DNA of 64,000 bases, from assembly GCA_054601695.1 (NCBI GenBank), contig BAAHQB010000059.1, positions 434,001 through 498,000 on the forward strand, in the 5' to 3' direction. The DNA comes from Amorphochlora amoebiformis (taxonomy: Eukaryota; Cercozoa; Chlorarachniophyceae). This document shows, one piece after another, positions 51,347 to 64,000 of the stretch. Position 1 is the first letter of the stretch. Each line of letters opens with the position of its first letter. A model generated the notes under the pieces. The model did no database searches and was not told where the DNA came from. It saw only the letters and a list, made by a program, of their open reading frames with translations. The position numbers were made by a program, and so were the translations under genes.

Positions 51347-52068
51347 GATACGTCAGGAAATCAAATTTTGCGTTAAAAATTGGCATCATGATGCGAATGA
51401 ACTCAGCGGACGTATTCCTAGTGGTCGATATTTCTGTGTCTTCGTTCAAGCGCAAGTTTTTTTTAATTTCGATTTTCGGAATTCCACGAAATTTCAAGGC
51501 TAGAAAATTCAATCTTTTCCATCCATATCGGAAACGGTACAGTCACAGATTCGAGGTCAAGTAGACCGAGGAAGGGTTGTCACCTTTATTTCTGAGGCGT
51601 CCTTCCGATCCTACCTGCAGCCGACAGTAGGGTTTGAGTCAACTCGCCTGTGTGACTAAATTTAGTAACTATCAAACATATTATTGATTTAATATCCTAA
51701 ATAACTCAAACAAATATCGGAATCCAGATTTCCTTGGATCCCGAGCAATTCCTCGGGATATCGGAATCCAGCTCAATTCGACATGGGCCGCAAGGGGTAC
51801 TCGCTCCTTCCTGCCGATTCCCCCCCCCAACGGATAATTTATCCGTTAAAATAACCATTTGTGCATACGCAAGAACCTACATTTGTTGACCTTGATCGAT
51901 TTTTTCTTACTTCCTTGCGGTTTCTAGGAATCTTGTCGCTGGTTTGATCGCGTCCGGAATGATTTTCGCAGCCGTCCGATTCTTAACCCCCTCCGCCTCC
52001 CTCTCCCATGCTATGGTATCCCCTCTCCCCCTTCCTTCCTCACAGTTCCAAGCCTCTTTGCACTCACC
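51347..52068. promoter_or_regulatory. Divergent promoter region with hairpins
   Basis: 722 bp between divergent genes 6 and 7. Contains direct repeats TATCGGAATCCAG (51715 and 51760), a perfect stem ATCCCGAG/CTCGGGAT between them, and the palindrome AACGGATAATTTATCCGTT (51829-51847). Frames at 51360-51500 are open on both strands, but neither could be tied to a gene. Confidence 0.5.
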
Positions 52069-52459
52069 ATGGCTTATCTCAACGAACTCCTGACTAGGCG
52101 ATCAAATAAAACCACTTCTCCTAGGGCGTTCTTTTTGCTTCTTCTTCTAGTTCTCCTCATATGTCACATATCTATCAGAGCGCAACTCAGTCTCGATGTT
52201 CGCGTTCGGTTTCTCGCCTTCGTCGGGCGACGTCTCTGCTTAAAGGGGTTGGAGTTGCCGCAGGTGTGGGACTGGCAGGTATCGATATAGGTTCTGTATG
52301 CATATATGGGGCTTAATATATATGTACATATAGATATAATAATGTCTTTTAGATAAATGTATGTAAATATAGGATGTAGATTATTATATGATGTACATAA
52401 AACTATGATATACACATCTATAATTATACATAATTACATATATATATACATATACACAC

Positions 52460-52492
<33 letters not shown>

Positions 52493-53011
52493 CACACATA
52501 TATTATATGTAATAAATAATATACATGTACATATGTGTACGTTTTCATATATACATGTGTATGTAATATACAACATACATAACAGAAATAGTGTTAATAT
52601 TCAGATGCATATACATCAGGTCTTCCCATTGGGTCTGCCCTCTCATCGAGATCCCTCGCCGCTCATGCCGAGGCGTCAGGTGGCGAGAAAGATATTCTAG
52701 TCATCGGTAAAATCTTCCTCAAGTGTTTTGAATACGTTCGAGATATATGCCTTACACGTGTATTCTAGGTATGCCTTACACGTGTGTGTGTGTGTGTGTG
52801 TGTATGTGTGTAAGGGTGTATAAAATTGTTAATCTGATGCATTTACACATATATATTTATACTCATATTTTTACAATATATATATGTATATGTATATATA
52901 TATATAATATATGTATAAATATGCAATGTAATAAATGTGAACGTATACACAAATATGTATATTTACAACCCGCTCTCTTAGTGTTCCATACGCGATATAT
53001 TTAAATATATT

Positions 53012-53079
<68 letters not shown>

Positions 53080-53172
53080 TATATATATATACGTTTATAA
53101 TATATGTATAGCACACACACATTTTTATATATTTATATATATATATATATGTATATATTTGTAAGTGTATAC

Positions 53173-53206
<34 letters not shown>

Positions 53207-53300
53207 ACATTACATATATTTTATATTATATGTATTGTACTTTGTTACATATCATATATGGCGAACCTTTCTCCTGGTGTCTCACACCCTATATAATATA

Positions 53301-53331
<31 letters not shown>

Positions 53332-53426
53332 TAATATATGTATATATATATATGTATATTATGCATTATATATAAATCACACATACGCATCTGATATGCT
53401 AACCCTCTTTCCTAGTGTTCTGAATC

Positions 53427-53517
<91 letters not shown>

Positions 53518-53621
53518 ATATGTATATATATATATGTATATATATATAAACTTATTATAATATATATACGCATATGATATTGCGACCCTCTCTCCTTGTG
53601 TACAACCTCCATATTTATATG

Positions 53622-53668
<47 letters not shown>

Positions 53669-53701
53669 AAATAGATATATGTATACATTACATTTTATTA
53701 T

Positions 53702-53742
<41 letters not shown>

Positions 53743-53787
53743 ATATATATATATATATATATGTATACGCATAAATTATATATTTAT

Positions 53788-53835
<48 letters not shown>

Positions 53836-53868
53836 TACACGTTATGTAATAAAGTACAATATATATAT

Positions 53869-53899
<31 letters not shown>

Positions 53900-53904
53900 T
53901 ATTC

Positions 53905-53975
<71 letters not shown>

Positions 53976-54155
53976 ATATATATTAAGCAAGAAAGTACAG
54001 TATATATATATATATTTATATATGTATATATATATATATATATAATATATATATATAGGGTGTGGAACACTAGGAGAGAGGGTCGCCAGGGCATGGAAGA
54101 CATCCTATCCGGACGCGAAGGTATATCTATATACATACATGTGTGTAATATTTTA

Positions 54156-54200
<45 letters not shown>

Positions 54201-54357
54201 TATATATATATAGATGATATATATATATATATATATATGTATACATTAATATTATATTATACGCAAACTTATAATATATATACATATATGTGTATATATG
54301 TGTATAGCATACATACATATCCCATATGTACGCACACTCAGTCACATATATATATTA

Positions 54358-54401
<44 letters not shown>

Positions 54402-54602
54402 GATATATCATAGACTTCGATTCTAAATATATGATAAATTATCGTTTACTTGCGCTAAATACATTCTTTATAGTTAACCGATTTTTAAACGGTCTTCTCT
54501 ATGCATCTCCATCCCTAATATATATATATATATATTTGTATATGGATGTATATATACAGCTACGTGTAGACTATTATATATACATATACGTACACACACA
54601 GT

Positions 54603-54643
<41 letters not shown>

Positions 54644-55442
54644 TCCCTCAGGTCGTCGGGGAAACCAAAGGCGACTCTCGTCACACGTCCTTTCAGCAAC
54701 ATGGTACGTAACCCTAACCCTAACCCTAACCCTAACCCTAACCCTAACCCTAACCCTAACCATAACCCTTACCTGCTGAGAGGTCGCTCCCAGCACTAAA
54801 CGGCAGAGTCAATAAGACCCTAAGCTACTAAGACATGCTGAATAATCTGATCCTAACCTTAACCCTAACCCTAACCCTAACCCTAACCTAACCCTAACCC
54901 TAACCCTAACCTTCCTAACCCTAACCTTAACCCAAAACCCTAGCCGTAACCCTAGCCTTAAAAACACCCGAATTCTAACCTTAGCTCCTAATTCTGACCC
55001 TCAAACTAACCCTCGAGGTATCACCCCCCGTCTGGCAGACTCGAAAGAGGTCATCTAACTTTAACCCTAACTCTAACCCTAACCCTAACCCTAACCCTAA
55101 TCCTAATCCTAACCCTAACTCTAATCCAAGCTCTAAACCCTAACTCTATAACTCTGAAAACCGTAGGCTTTGTCTGGAGAGGAAAAGTTCCCTTATGTTG
55201 TCTTCAGTGCCCCTCCGAGCGCAAGGTTAGGGTTAGGGTTAGGGTTAGGGTTAGGGTAAAGGTTAGGGTTAGGGTTAGATTAAGGGTTAGGGTTAGGGTT
55301 AGGTTAGGGTTAGGGTTAGGGTTAGGGTTAGCGTTAGAGTTAGGAGGGTAATAGTTAAGGGTTAGCAGGGTTAAGGTTGGTTTTAAGATTGGACTATTGT
55401 GGAATATATATGTATTGTATGTATTTATGTGTGTTTATATGC

Positions 55443-55506
<64 letters not shown>

Positions 55507-55509
55507 TTG

Positions 55510-55553
<44 letters not shown>

Positions 55554-55719
55554 ATTATATATATATATTTGTGTGTATGTATTATGCATATATGTGTGTG
55601 TATGTGTATATGTGTATGTGTATATATGCATATGTGTATATGTACATGTATACATTAATGTATGCATACATATGTATATATGTGTGTATATATGTGTATA
55701 TATATGTGTATGGATATGT

Positions 55720-55775
<56 letters not shown>

Positions 55776-56051
55776 ATGTATTATGCGTTTTTATATACAT
55801 AAATATATATATACATATATATATATATATACATATATATATATGTATGTGTGTGTATATATTTACATATGTATGTGTATATAGATATGTTTATGTATGT
55901 GTATATATATTATATATGTGTGTATACATATATGTGTGTATGTATTATGCGTATATGTACATAAATATGTATGAATATATAAAAATATGTGTGTGTGTGT
56001 ACATTTAGAGGAACTAACCATATTCGTTACATATAATATGACAACATATTT

Positions 56052-56082
<31 letters not shown>

Positions 56083-56432
56083 AATATATATATACATATA
56101 TATATATGTTATGTACATATATACAGTTCGGATTATGTCGGGGCCGTTAAGCGTGCGGTTGACCTCTGGGACAAAAATGGAATGATTGTGTACGCATATA
56201 ATATAAATGTATATACATATCTAAATGTATGTAAGAGTATATATATATATATATATATTGATATATATATATATATATATATATATGTCTACGTGTATAT
56301 ACATATATATATTTATATATACACGTATATGTATTTATATATCATATATATTATATATATATAATATATATATATATATACATATATATATAATATACAT
56401 GTGTGTGTACATATACATATGTATGTGTACAT

Positions 56433-56466
<34 letters not shown>

Positions 56467-56590
56467 CACATATATATGTTTTTAAATATACATATACATG
56501 TGCAAATATAGTATCAATTGTGTATAAATATCGTAGTAATATTATATACACTGTCAAATAGAGAAATGAATATTTATACATTTATATTTA

Positions 56591-56632
<42 letters not shown>

Positions 56633-56688
56633 ATACACAAACTCACACGTACATTATATACACATACCACACAACAGTAGATTCACAT

Positions 56689-56725
<37 letters not shown>

Positions 56726-56784
56726 TATACACACACAGACACATACATTTATATACACATATCACACAACGGTAAATTCATATC

Positions 56785-56825
<41 letters not shown>

Positions 56826-57502
56826 TATACATATATATATATATAATATATAAATTATACTATATACACATATAACACAACGGTAGATTCACATCCTCCG
56901 GAGGCTCTTACCTAGAAGAGGACGGCGGGTATCCCTAACCCTAACCGTAACCCTAACCCTAACCCTAACCCTAACCCTAACCCTAACCCTAACCCTAACA
57001 CTGGATTCAAAGGGTCCTCGGACTAAGACATGCTGAATAATCTGATCCTAACCCTAACACTAACCCTAACCCTAGGGTTGTAGTTGAGGACTCTCCTACA
57101 AAGGACCCTGCGAGTAGCCCGAGGGTGAAAATGCTTTTGGATTCCGAGAATGTGACCCGCTTTTTTTTTTTATTATTTTTTCGAATAATATTTAGAAGGG
57201 AAAAAAAAAAAAGATTTTCAAAAAAAAAAGATAAGAAATCCTAACCTTAACCCTGATACTAGGCTTAACGGTTAAATCTAATAATTATTTATCCGATATT
57301 CTAACCCTAACCCTAACCCTAACCCTAACCCTAACCCTAATTCTAACCCTAACCCAAGGAAATCGTCAAGGCTGGGGGTTGTGTTGTCCGTCTCGCCGGT
57401 TTGTATACTCTGCAGCGAGGTATGTATGAATGTTAATTTTTTATACTTTCCTGTACGCTGAATGTACATTTTGAATTTTTTAATACGTATGTATGTATGT
57501 AA

Positions 57503-57543
<41 letters not shown>

Positions 57544-57778
57544 TATATAATATAACATATAATATATATATATATATATGTATGTATATATATAGGTATT
57601 TATGAAGATGTATTTATATATATACATATATATATATACATATTTGTATGCAAAATACACGCATACCAATGCATAATTCATACATGTACACACACAAACA
57701 TATACATGTAATATACATACACATATGACATACTAGGCGCTCATAGCTACTGGCTCCAACGCGGACAAGTCTCAGGGT

Positions 57779-57831
<53 letters not shown>

Positions 57832-57834
57832 GTG

Positions 57835-57865
<31 letters not shown>

Positions 57866-58973
57866 TTTTAAATATATTACAATATTGTTAACACAGCGAT
57901 ATACATACCACCAGCAGTCCAAAGACTTTGCTGAAAACCAGATTCAACTCGCGGTTGTCTAGATTATGATGCATATCAAAAACGACACGCCCCTAAATTA
58001 ACCAGCCTAACTGCCTCAAGTTATTTTTTTTTTAAAATCTACCATCGGAATGGTCCCGGGTTCTAGTCATATGAGAGGCTTCGAGCCTTCGGTCGGTCCA
58101 GAAGCCTTGACAGGTATATGTAATGTGTGATACGTTAGTGATTATCCGAAACTCATGTGCATTGGTCGAATGAATGGACGAATCTCCCGAGGAGTTCCGA
58201 ATGAGACATGGCGTGACGTCACGCCGCCTTGTTGAATACTCTGAAGCCCGATCTCTACCGGGTAGTACCAGGTAGTACCGGTGAGGCGATCTCAAGGAAT
58301 ATCCAGGATCTCCAGCAATATCCAGGATCTCCAGTGATCTCATCGAGCTAAATCGTCTGATGTTAATTCTTCGTTGCTCTGATAATAATATAATAATACT
58401 AGTGTAACGATACTGATGACAATAATAATGATAGCAATGATATATATATATATATACACATATACATGAAAAATATGTAGATATATGTATATGTCCATTT
58501 TTCGTACATATAATATGTACAAACCTATATAAAACACAACCCTTAACCATAACCCCTAAGTCCCAACCTTTCACCTAGCCCTAACCCCAACACTAAAGCC
58601 CTACAATGTGGAGGAGTCAATGGTCCTCGGACTAAGACATGCTGAATGTTCTGATCCTAACGCTAACCCTAACGCAAAGTGTAAGACTAAGCCTTATAAT
58701 CATATTGTAGGTCTCCAGAAGGGCTTATTAACCTAATTCACTATGATGACGCTGCCGATCTGGTTAGATTTTTTTGGGACCTTTTTTCAGTTTCCGAGGG
58801 CCATTTTTTGCATGTTTATTGATATATATATATATATATATATACATGTATTTATATATATATATGTATATATTTATATATATTTATATATATGTATAAA
58901 TATATATATATATATATTATATATACATATGTATATATATATATATGTGTGTATATAAAAAATAAATATATAT

Positions 58974-59009
<36 letters not shown>

Positions 59010-59184
59010 AATATAATATTTATGTTTGTGTGTGTGTATATTTATTTATATGTAAGTGTTTATTGGATTTTTTTTATTTTATCAAGATCTGAGTCTTAGT
59101 ACTTAATATATATATATATATATATATATGCATATGAATCTTTTAATAGGTCGTCGCTGCTCTCAAGGCCGGAAGTGCTTCCAA

Positions 59185-59227
<43 letters not shown>

Positions 59228-59452
59228 GTATATATATATATATAATACATATATACATATAATGATGTATATATACACTCACACGCACAATATATAAATA
59301 TAAATACATATATTAATATATATATATATATATGTATATATTCATACATACAATATATACATAAATGTGTATATATGTCAATATATATATATATATATAT
59401 ATATTTGTATACATAAAATTTTAATATATATATTATATATATAATATATATC

Positions 59453-59483
<31 letters not shown>

Positions 59484-60474
59484 GTACATCTATACGTAAT
59501 ATATCTATATAAACTACACAAATCAAACATCAATCCACGAATATATATATACACACATACATACATACATATATATATATACATATATATATACATATAA
59601 TATATACATATTATATGTATGCATACATATATATATATATATATATACATATATATGATATCTATTCTATATACACAAGATACATACATTAGAGGTCAAG
59701 TATTCCTGGGTGTCGACGACCGCCCTATATCCCGACAAGAGATCTGTGAGGCCGCGATGAGACACCCCTCTTACGAAGCGAAATTCCAGATGCCCAGTAT
59801 ATCCGCTCGACATATCTACATATCTACTTATCTACTCGACATATCTACATATCTCACTATTATCTATTATACTATGTAATATTATATCTGTATTTGGGAG
59901 TGTTTATATGTATGTGTATGTGTGGAACTATGAGTGTGTGTGTATGTATGCTAACGTATACATATGATATGTGAATATGTAACAAATATGTATATATATA
60001 AAACTATGTATGCGTGTGTGTGTATATATATATGTATCAAGGTATAAATGTATAGATATATACATATGCATGTTCGAATGCATATCCTGTCATATAAATC
60101 TCTTTAAGTAGAATTTGTAGATGCCGAAAAAATATACATTTCAAATTGATGTTTTTAATTACGTATAATACTTATTATTATTATTCTTAATATGTATATA
60201 TATATATAATGTATATATATATATATAATGTATATATATATATATATATATATATTGTATATATGTATATGTATATGTTTATATATATATATATAGTATA
60301 TGTGTATATATAGAGGTATATATCTATATTCATACATTTATATATATATATATATATATATAGATATATATACATATTCATATACTATGTTGTATTATTA
60401 TTTGTATTGTTATTATTACTATTATTGTTATTACAAATATATATAAAATATAGAAGTGTGCGTATATATACATG

Positions 60475-60525
<51 letters not shown>

Positions 60526-60748
60526 ATATATTTATATATATATATATACAACACTATGACAAGTTACGCTATAGGTATATATTAACATATATATATATAT
60601 ATATATATATGCACATATATATTATATATATAATATATATATATATGTGTATATATATATATATATATATAAATATATATATTTATATATAAGCGCTATG
60701 ACAACAATATGACACTCAGGCTTAGGTATATATTTATGTATGTATATA

Positions 60749-60788
<40 letters not shown>

Positions 60789-61034
60789 CGTGTATATGTG
60801 TACGTGAAATTTTATATTCATATATATATATATATATATATGTGTGTATGTGTATATATGTATATATGTATACATCTATCCATCAAAAAAAACATAAGAT
60901 ATGAAAATATTCCTACGAATATTACATATATATATATATATATATATATGTATACAAATATATACAGCTTTCACTGGTATGACTGGGTCCCTAGGTAAGC
61001 GCTATGACAACACGATGACACGTCAGACGTTAGG

Positions 61035-61103
<69 letters not shown>

Positions 61104-61187
61104 TATTGACAACACGATGACAGGTCAGGCTTTAGGTAATATATATACATATACATACATATATATATATATATATGTGTGTGTGTG

Positions 61188-61228
<41 letters not shown>

Positions 61229-61252
61229 TGGTATGTATACTGTATACATATA

Positions 61253-61317
<65 letters not shown>

Positions 61318-61338
61318 ATATTGGTATGTATACTGTAT

Positions 61339-61383
<45 letters not shown>

Positions 61384-61426
61384 CGCTATGACAATACTAT
61401 ATGTCAGGCTTTAGGAATATATATAC

Positions 61427-61460
<34 letters not shown>

Positions 61461-61547
61461 GTGTATATATATATATAAATATATATATACTATATATATA
61501 TATATATAAGCGATATGACAATACTATGACACATCAGGCTTTGGGTA

Positions 61548-61581
<34 letters not shown>

Positions 61582-61791
61582 CATATATATATTTATATAT
61601 ATATATATGTACACATAAGATATATATATGTACATACACACATATATGTATGTATATACATACATACATATATATATATATATATGTATATATATACACA
61701 TACATACACATATATATACATATAAGCACTATGACAATACTATGACACGTCAGGCTTTAGGTATATATATATATATTATATATATATATAT

Positions 61792-61834
<43 letters not shown>

Positions 61835-62511
61835 TAGACACACACACACATATTTATATATATATACATATATAATATATATATATATACATTATTAATA
61901 TATCTAGTATTACACTATGACCCAGGTACACTAATGTTGATACATATCTTATATATATATATGTATATTATATATATATAAATACACATATATACATATC
62001 ATATATCTATATATTTATATACATCTTATATCATTATATATCTCTATATATCCTTATTTATACATTTATTTATATGTCTGTTCCAAATATATATATATAT
62101 ATATATATAGTATGTATGCATATAATATCATAACTACATATATGTTAAATGTATATATATATATATATATATGCAAGCGCTATATCAACACTAACACCTA
62201 GGTACACACTACACACACATACATACACATATACACACATATATATATACATTAGACACACACACACATATTTATATATATATATATATATAATATATAT
62301 ATATATACATTATTAATATATCTAGTATTACACTATGACCCAGGTACACTAATGTTGATACATATGCATACACATATGAGTACAAGTATATATATATATA
62401 TACACATATATATATATATATCCCTGCATTTAATACATCCTATACTCATCAGGATGGATCCCAAAATATCCTTCATTTGATTCATTCATTGATGAGTCCC
62501 GTTCCAAATAA
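52069..62511 (+). CDS. Rossmann-fold NAD(P)-binding epimerase-like protein, probable plastid
   Basis: Seventeen exons, 1059 nt, 352 residues: 52069-52149, 52191-52278, 52620-52706, 54059-54120, 54652-54703, 55018-55049, 55167-55225, 56127-56189, 56887-56928, 57076-57151, 57359-57419, 57737-57776, 58711-58762, 59150-59184, 59693-59796, 60968-61033, 62453-62511 (TAA). The core has the dinucleotide-binding turn [19 protein letters not shown] (G86, G88, G91), then [79 protein letters not shown] and [19 protein letters not shown]. This is the order seen in the YeeZ-like atypical SDR/epimerase family; the substrate is unknown. The N-terminus ([10 protein letters not shown] then Ser/Arg-rich [14 protein letters not shown]) suggests a two-part plastid leader. 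Exon 1-2 joining needs a 42-nt intron (52150-52190); without it the frame breaks, so this join is the weakest. Five introns (54704-57358) carry telomere-like tracts. Confidence 0.86.
52707..54058 (+). repeat. (TA)n intron with inverted exon-start copies
   Basis: Four diverged reverse-complement copies of the start of exon 54059-54120 (TGTGGAACACTAGGAGAGAG) occur near 52965, 53257, 53395 and 53577, each between (TA)n blocks. The exon is on the + strand and its copies lie in the opposite orientation. Confidence 0.75.
54704..55017 (+). repeat. Telomere-element intron 5 of the epimerase-like gene
   Basis: Donor GTACGTAACCCTAACC is identical in form to the donor at 3238. The intron carries (CCCTAA)n, one element copy (54790-54856, sense), more CCCTAA repeats and acceptor CCTCGAG. 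Confidence 0.85.
55050..55166 (+). repeat. Telomere-like intron 6 of the epimerase-like gene
   Basis: A 117-bp intron that is almost pure CCCTAA-type repeat between donor GTCATC and acceptor CCGTAG. It shows that the telomeric tract alone, without the element, can be an intron. Confidence 0.8.
55226..56126 (+). repeat. Intron 7 opening with (TTAGGG)n
   Basis: The donor is the telomeric unit itself, GTTAGGGTTAGGG, running to about 55375 in the orientation opposite to introns 5 and 6. It is followed by (TA)n/(TG)n microsatellite to the acceptor ATACAG. Confidence 0.8.
56190..56886 (+). repeat. (TA)n intron with exon-start copies
   Basis: The acceptor and exon start CAACGGTAGATTCACATCC of exon 56887-56928 are repeated near 56674-56692 and 56765-56785, spaced by about 90-110 bp of (TA)n. 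Confidence 0.8.
56929..57358 (+). repeat. Two successive telomere-like introns (9 and 10) of the epimerase-like gene
   Basis: Intron 56929-57075 is GTATCCCTAACC, (CCCTAA)n, one element copy (57000-57050, sense) and acceptor CCCTAG. Intron 57152-57358 begins with poly-T and poly-A runs and ends in (CCCTAA)n with acceptor AACCCAAG. The 76-nt exon 57076-57151 lies between them. Confidence 0.8.
57777..58540 (+). repeat. Intron 12 island with TGACGTCA and TACCGGGTAGTACC
   Basis: After (TA)n, a GC-richer island (57895-58440) carries GGCGTGACGTCACGCC (58206-58222), ACCGGGTAGTACCAGGTAGTACC and a 20-bp direct repeat ATATCCAGGATCTCCAG (about 58298 and 58317). No in-phase exon was found. It is inverted relative to 45600-45770. 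Confidence 0.7.
58541..58680 (+). repeat. Telomere-like patch with element copy in intron 12
   Basis: Within intron 57777-58710 of the epimerase-like gene, degenerate CCCTAA repeats flank one element copy (58589-58660, sense), 30 bp before the acceptor region. Confidence 0.75.
60540..62210 (+). repeat. Array of copies of an epimerase-gene exon end
   Basis: The end of exon 60968-61033 (AAGCGCTATGACAACACG...TTAG|GTATAT) recurs near 60550, 60690, 61106, 61380, 61508, 61724 and 62172. Copies lie on both sides of the functional exon, each ending in a donor-like AGGTATAT or relic of it. Confidence 0.9.
61830..62370 (+). repeat. About 110-bp duplication in the last intron
   Basis: The segment ACACATTAGACACACACACACA...ACCCAGGTACACTAATGTTG occurs at about 61830-61940 and again at 62250-62360 with near identity. 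Confidence 0.85.
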
Positions 62512-62799
62512 ACCTTCCTAGGAATACATACCACAGATCGACAGCAGCTATACTTACCTACTGCTACGCTGGTAGATAAAATAGATAAAATAAATAATCA
62601 CGGTTTTGAACCATAGTCATCGGGAAAACGAGTAAGCACAAGGTCAAAATTAGGCTATTCTACCTAATGTGACACGTTAACACCCTACGATAATTATTTA
62701 AACTAATCATTCGGTCGGTATATTTTGAACTTAGATTCATACTACTAGCCTATGATCCACGAATATATATATATATATCACGAGTATAAATATATACAT

Positions 62800-62830
<31 letters not shown>

Positions 62831-64000
62831 ATATATATATCTAGATATATATATATCTAGTATATCGTATATAGAGTATATGCCGGGAGGACTCGCTAGC
62901 TACAATTAATTGCAGTATAGCTTTTCCACAACACAATCATTAGTACTTACTTGCCAATCATGTATATATAATAGTACATGACTCATGTGAGGTATATGAT
63001 TAGGCCAACTGACTCAATTGTCTGGATTGACAAGTTGCCCTTTACTTGTAGTTTACGATACATATGCGCATGTTATATATAATATACTATAGTATACTGA
63101 TATACATATATGTATTGATATACGTACTATGGTGTATACGTGTGTTAGTATAGGGTACCATGATTTATCTGTGTATGAGTGTGATTACCAGAGTGTACAA
63201 GAAAGAGTACATGTAGTGTGTACGCACATTCTCAGCCCAGCCTAGTATACTAGTAGTACGTACTAAGTGATCATACAATACTCTGATACTCACATGTGCT
63301 ATACGTACGTATACGCATACGATCTTAGACGTCCGATGACTACGAGGCATGACGTGTATACGAATGCGCACGCATCGTGTGAAAAAAAAAACGCATTCAG
63401 TTAGTAAACGTACCCGTGTACCCGGTAAGAATAACCTTAAGGTAAGAATAACCTTGTACAACCTAGCTCATACTAGTAATATTGAACGTACGTACGTACG
63501 TATGTTTTCGTACGTAATTACGAGTACGTACTGCAGAATGCATATCGACTTTAGACTAGTTAGAGCTGGGACGCATACGTACGTGCGCAGTATACGTACG
63601 TACGAACGAGTATACTAGTATAGTACATATTGTGTATACGTATAAGCTTGAGACATTCCAGACATTGTCTAGAATCTAGATTATCGCGTGAAAACTGTAG
63701 ATATATACTACTGACTAGACATGCATGATCGCTACTCATTAGTTATCTAGGTTATTTCCTGCAGCTTTACGAGATATATCAGCAAGAGCTAGAAGAGGGA
63801 CCAATATGTTATGGTTGCAACTAACCAGCTGTAGTCAAAGTTCTTTCTAGTTATCATAAATATCCCGTATCCTAGCTTCAGAAGTATATAATTGAATTAA
63901 ATTTTAAAGCAACATAAGCAAGCGTATGTCAATCCCCCTAGACGCTACGCGTACGCGCTTATAATCCGCCCACATCAAGAAACGGATTAGGAGAAAAATG
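62512..64000. other. Intergenic region after gene 7
   Basis: No gene seen. (TA)n is confined to 62760-62825. From 63000 on the sequence is rich in CGTACGTA/TATACGTA motifs, like 14700-15300, and frames there have no supporting splice or motif evidence. A duplicated GTAAGAATAACCTT lies at about 63425-63452. Confidence 0.6.

Noticed and set aside
63349-63618. 89-codon + frame and 98-codon - frame near the window end
   Set aside because: They overlap on opposite strands, have no motifs, and are composed of ACGTACGT-rich spacer sequence.

Overview
This is nuclear DNA of a photosynthetic eukaryote. At first sight it looks like 64 kb of (TA)n microsatellite. Read by splicing instead, it is packed with genes: seven protein-coding genes cut into small exons (16 to 406 nt) separated by GT-AG introns made mostly of (TA)n, telomere-like TTAGGG/CCCTAA repeats or tandem arrays. 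I rebuilt the exons by hand. The six complete genes give coding lengths divisible by three, with phases that join. Three deduced proteins begin with a signal-peptide-like hydrophobic segment followed by a basic, Ser/Arg-rich stretch, and one of them is a chlorophyll b synthesis enzyme. Such two-part leaders are expected for plastids inside the endomembrane system. A secondary green alga such as a chlorarachniophyte is my best guess. The species is not identifiable from this window.

Layout: (1) + strand, window start to 14358, a CDKAL1-type tRNA methylthiotransferase lacking its 5' end. (2) - strand, 21969 to 15438, a Tic22-like plastid protein. (3) + strand, 22198 to 24443, a chlorophyllide a oxygenase subunit with the mononuclear iron site but no Rieske centre; it diverges from gene 2 across a 228-bp promoter. 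(4) - strand, 39342 to 25702, a phosphatidylinositol phosphate kinase. (5) - strand, 50738 to 39561, a FYVE zinc-finger protein just upstream of the kinase. (6) - strand, 51346 to 50986, a 67-residue unknown protein. (7) + strand, 52069 to 62511, a Rossmann-fold epimerase-like protein with an N-terminal leader.

Two patterns stand out. First, a family of introns carries telomere-like repeats plus a conserved element of about 60-95 nt. The splice sites often lie inside or beside the telomeric units (GTTAGG at donors, CCCTAG or CTAAG at acceptors), and the element lies mostly in the sense direction of the host gene. This looks like an introner-type intron family. Second, many exons have tandem partial copies of one border (the last or first 20-50 coding bases plus the splice site) marching into the adjacent (TA)n intron.

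Genes 2, 3 and 7 probably act in the plastid (import, chlorophyll b, unknown dehydrogenase/epimerase). Genes 4 and 5 are a phosphoinositide pair. No rRNA, tRNA, CRISPR or recognisable transposase or reverse transcriptase gene was seen.
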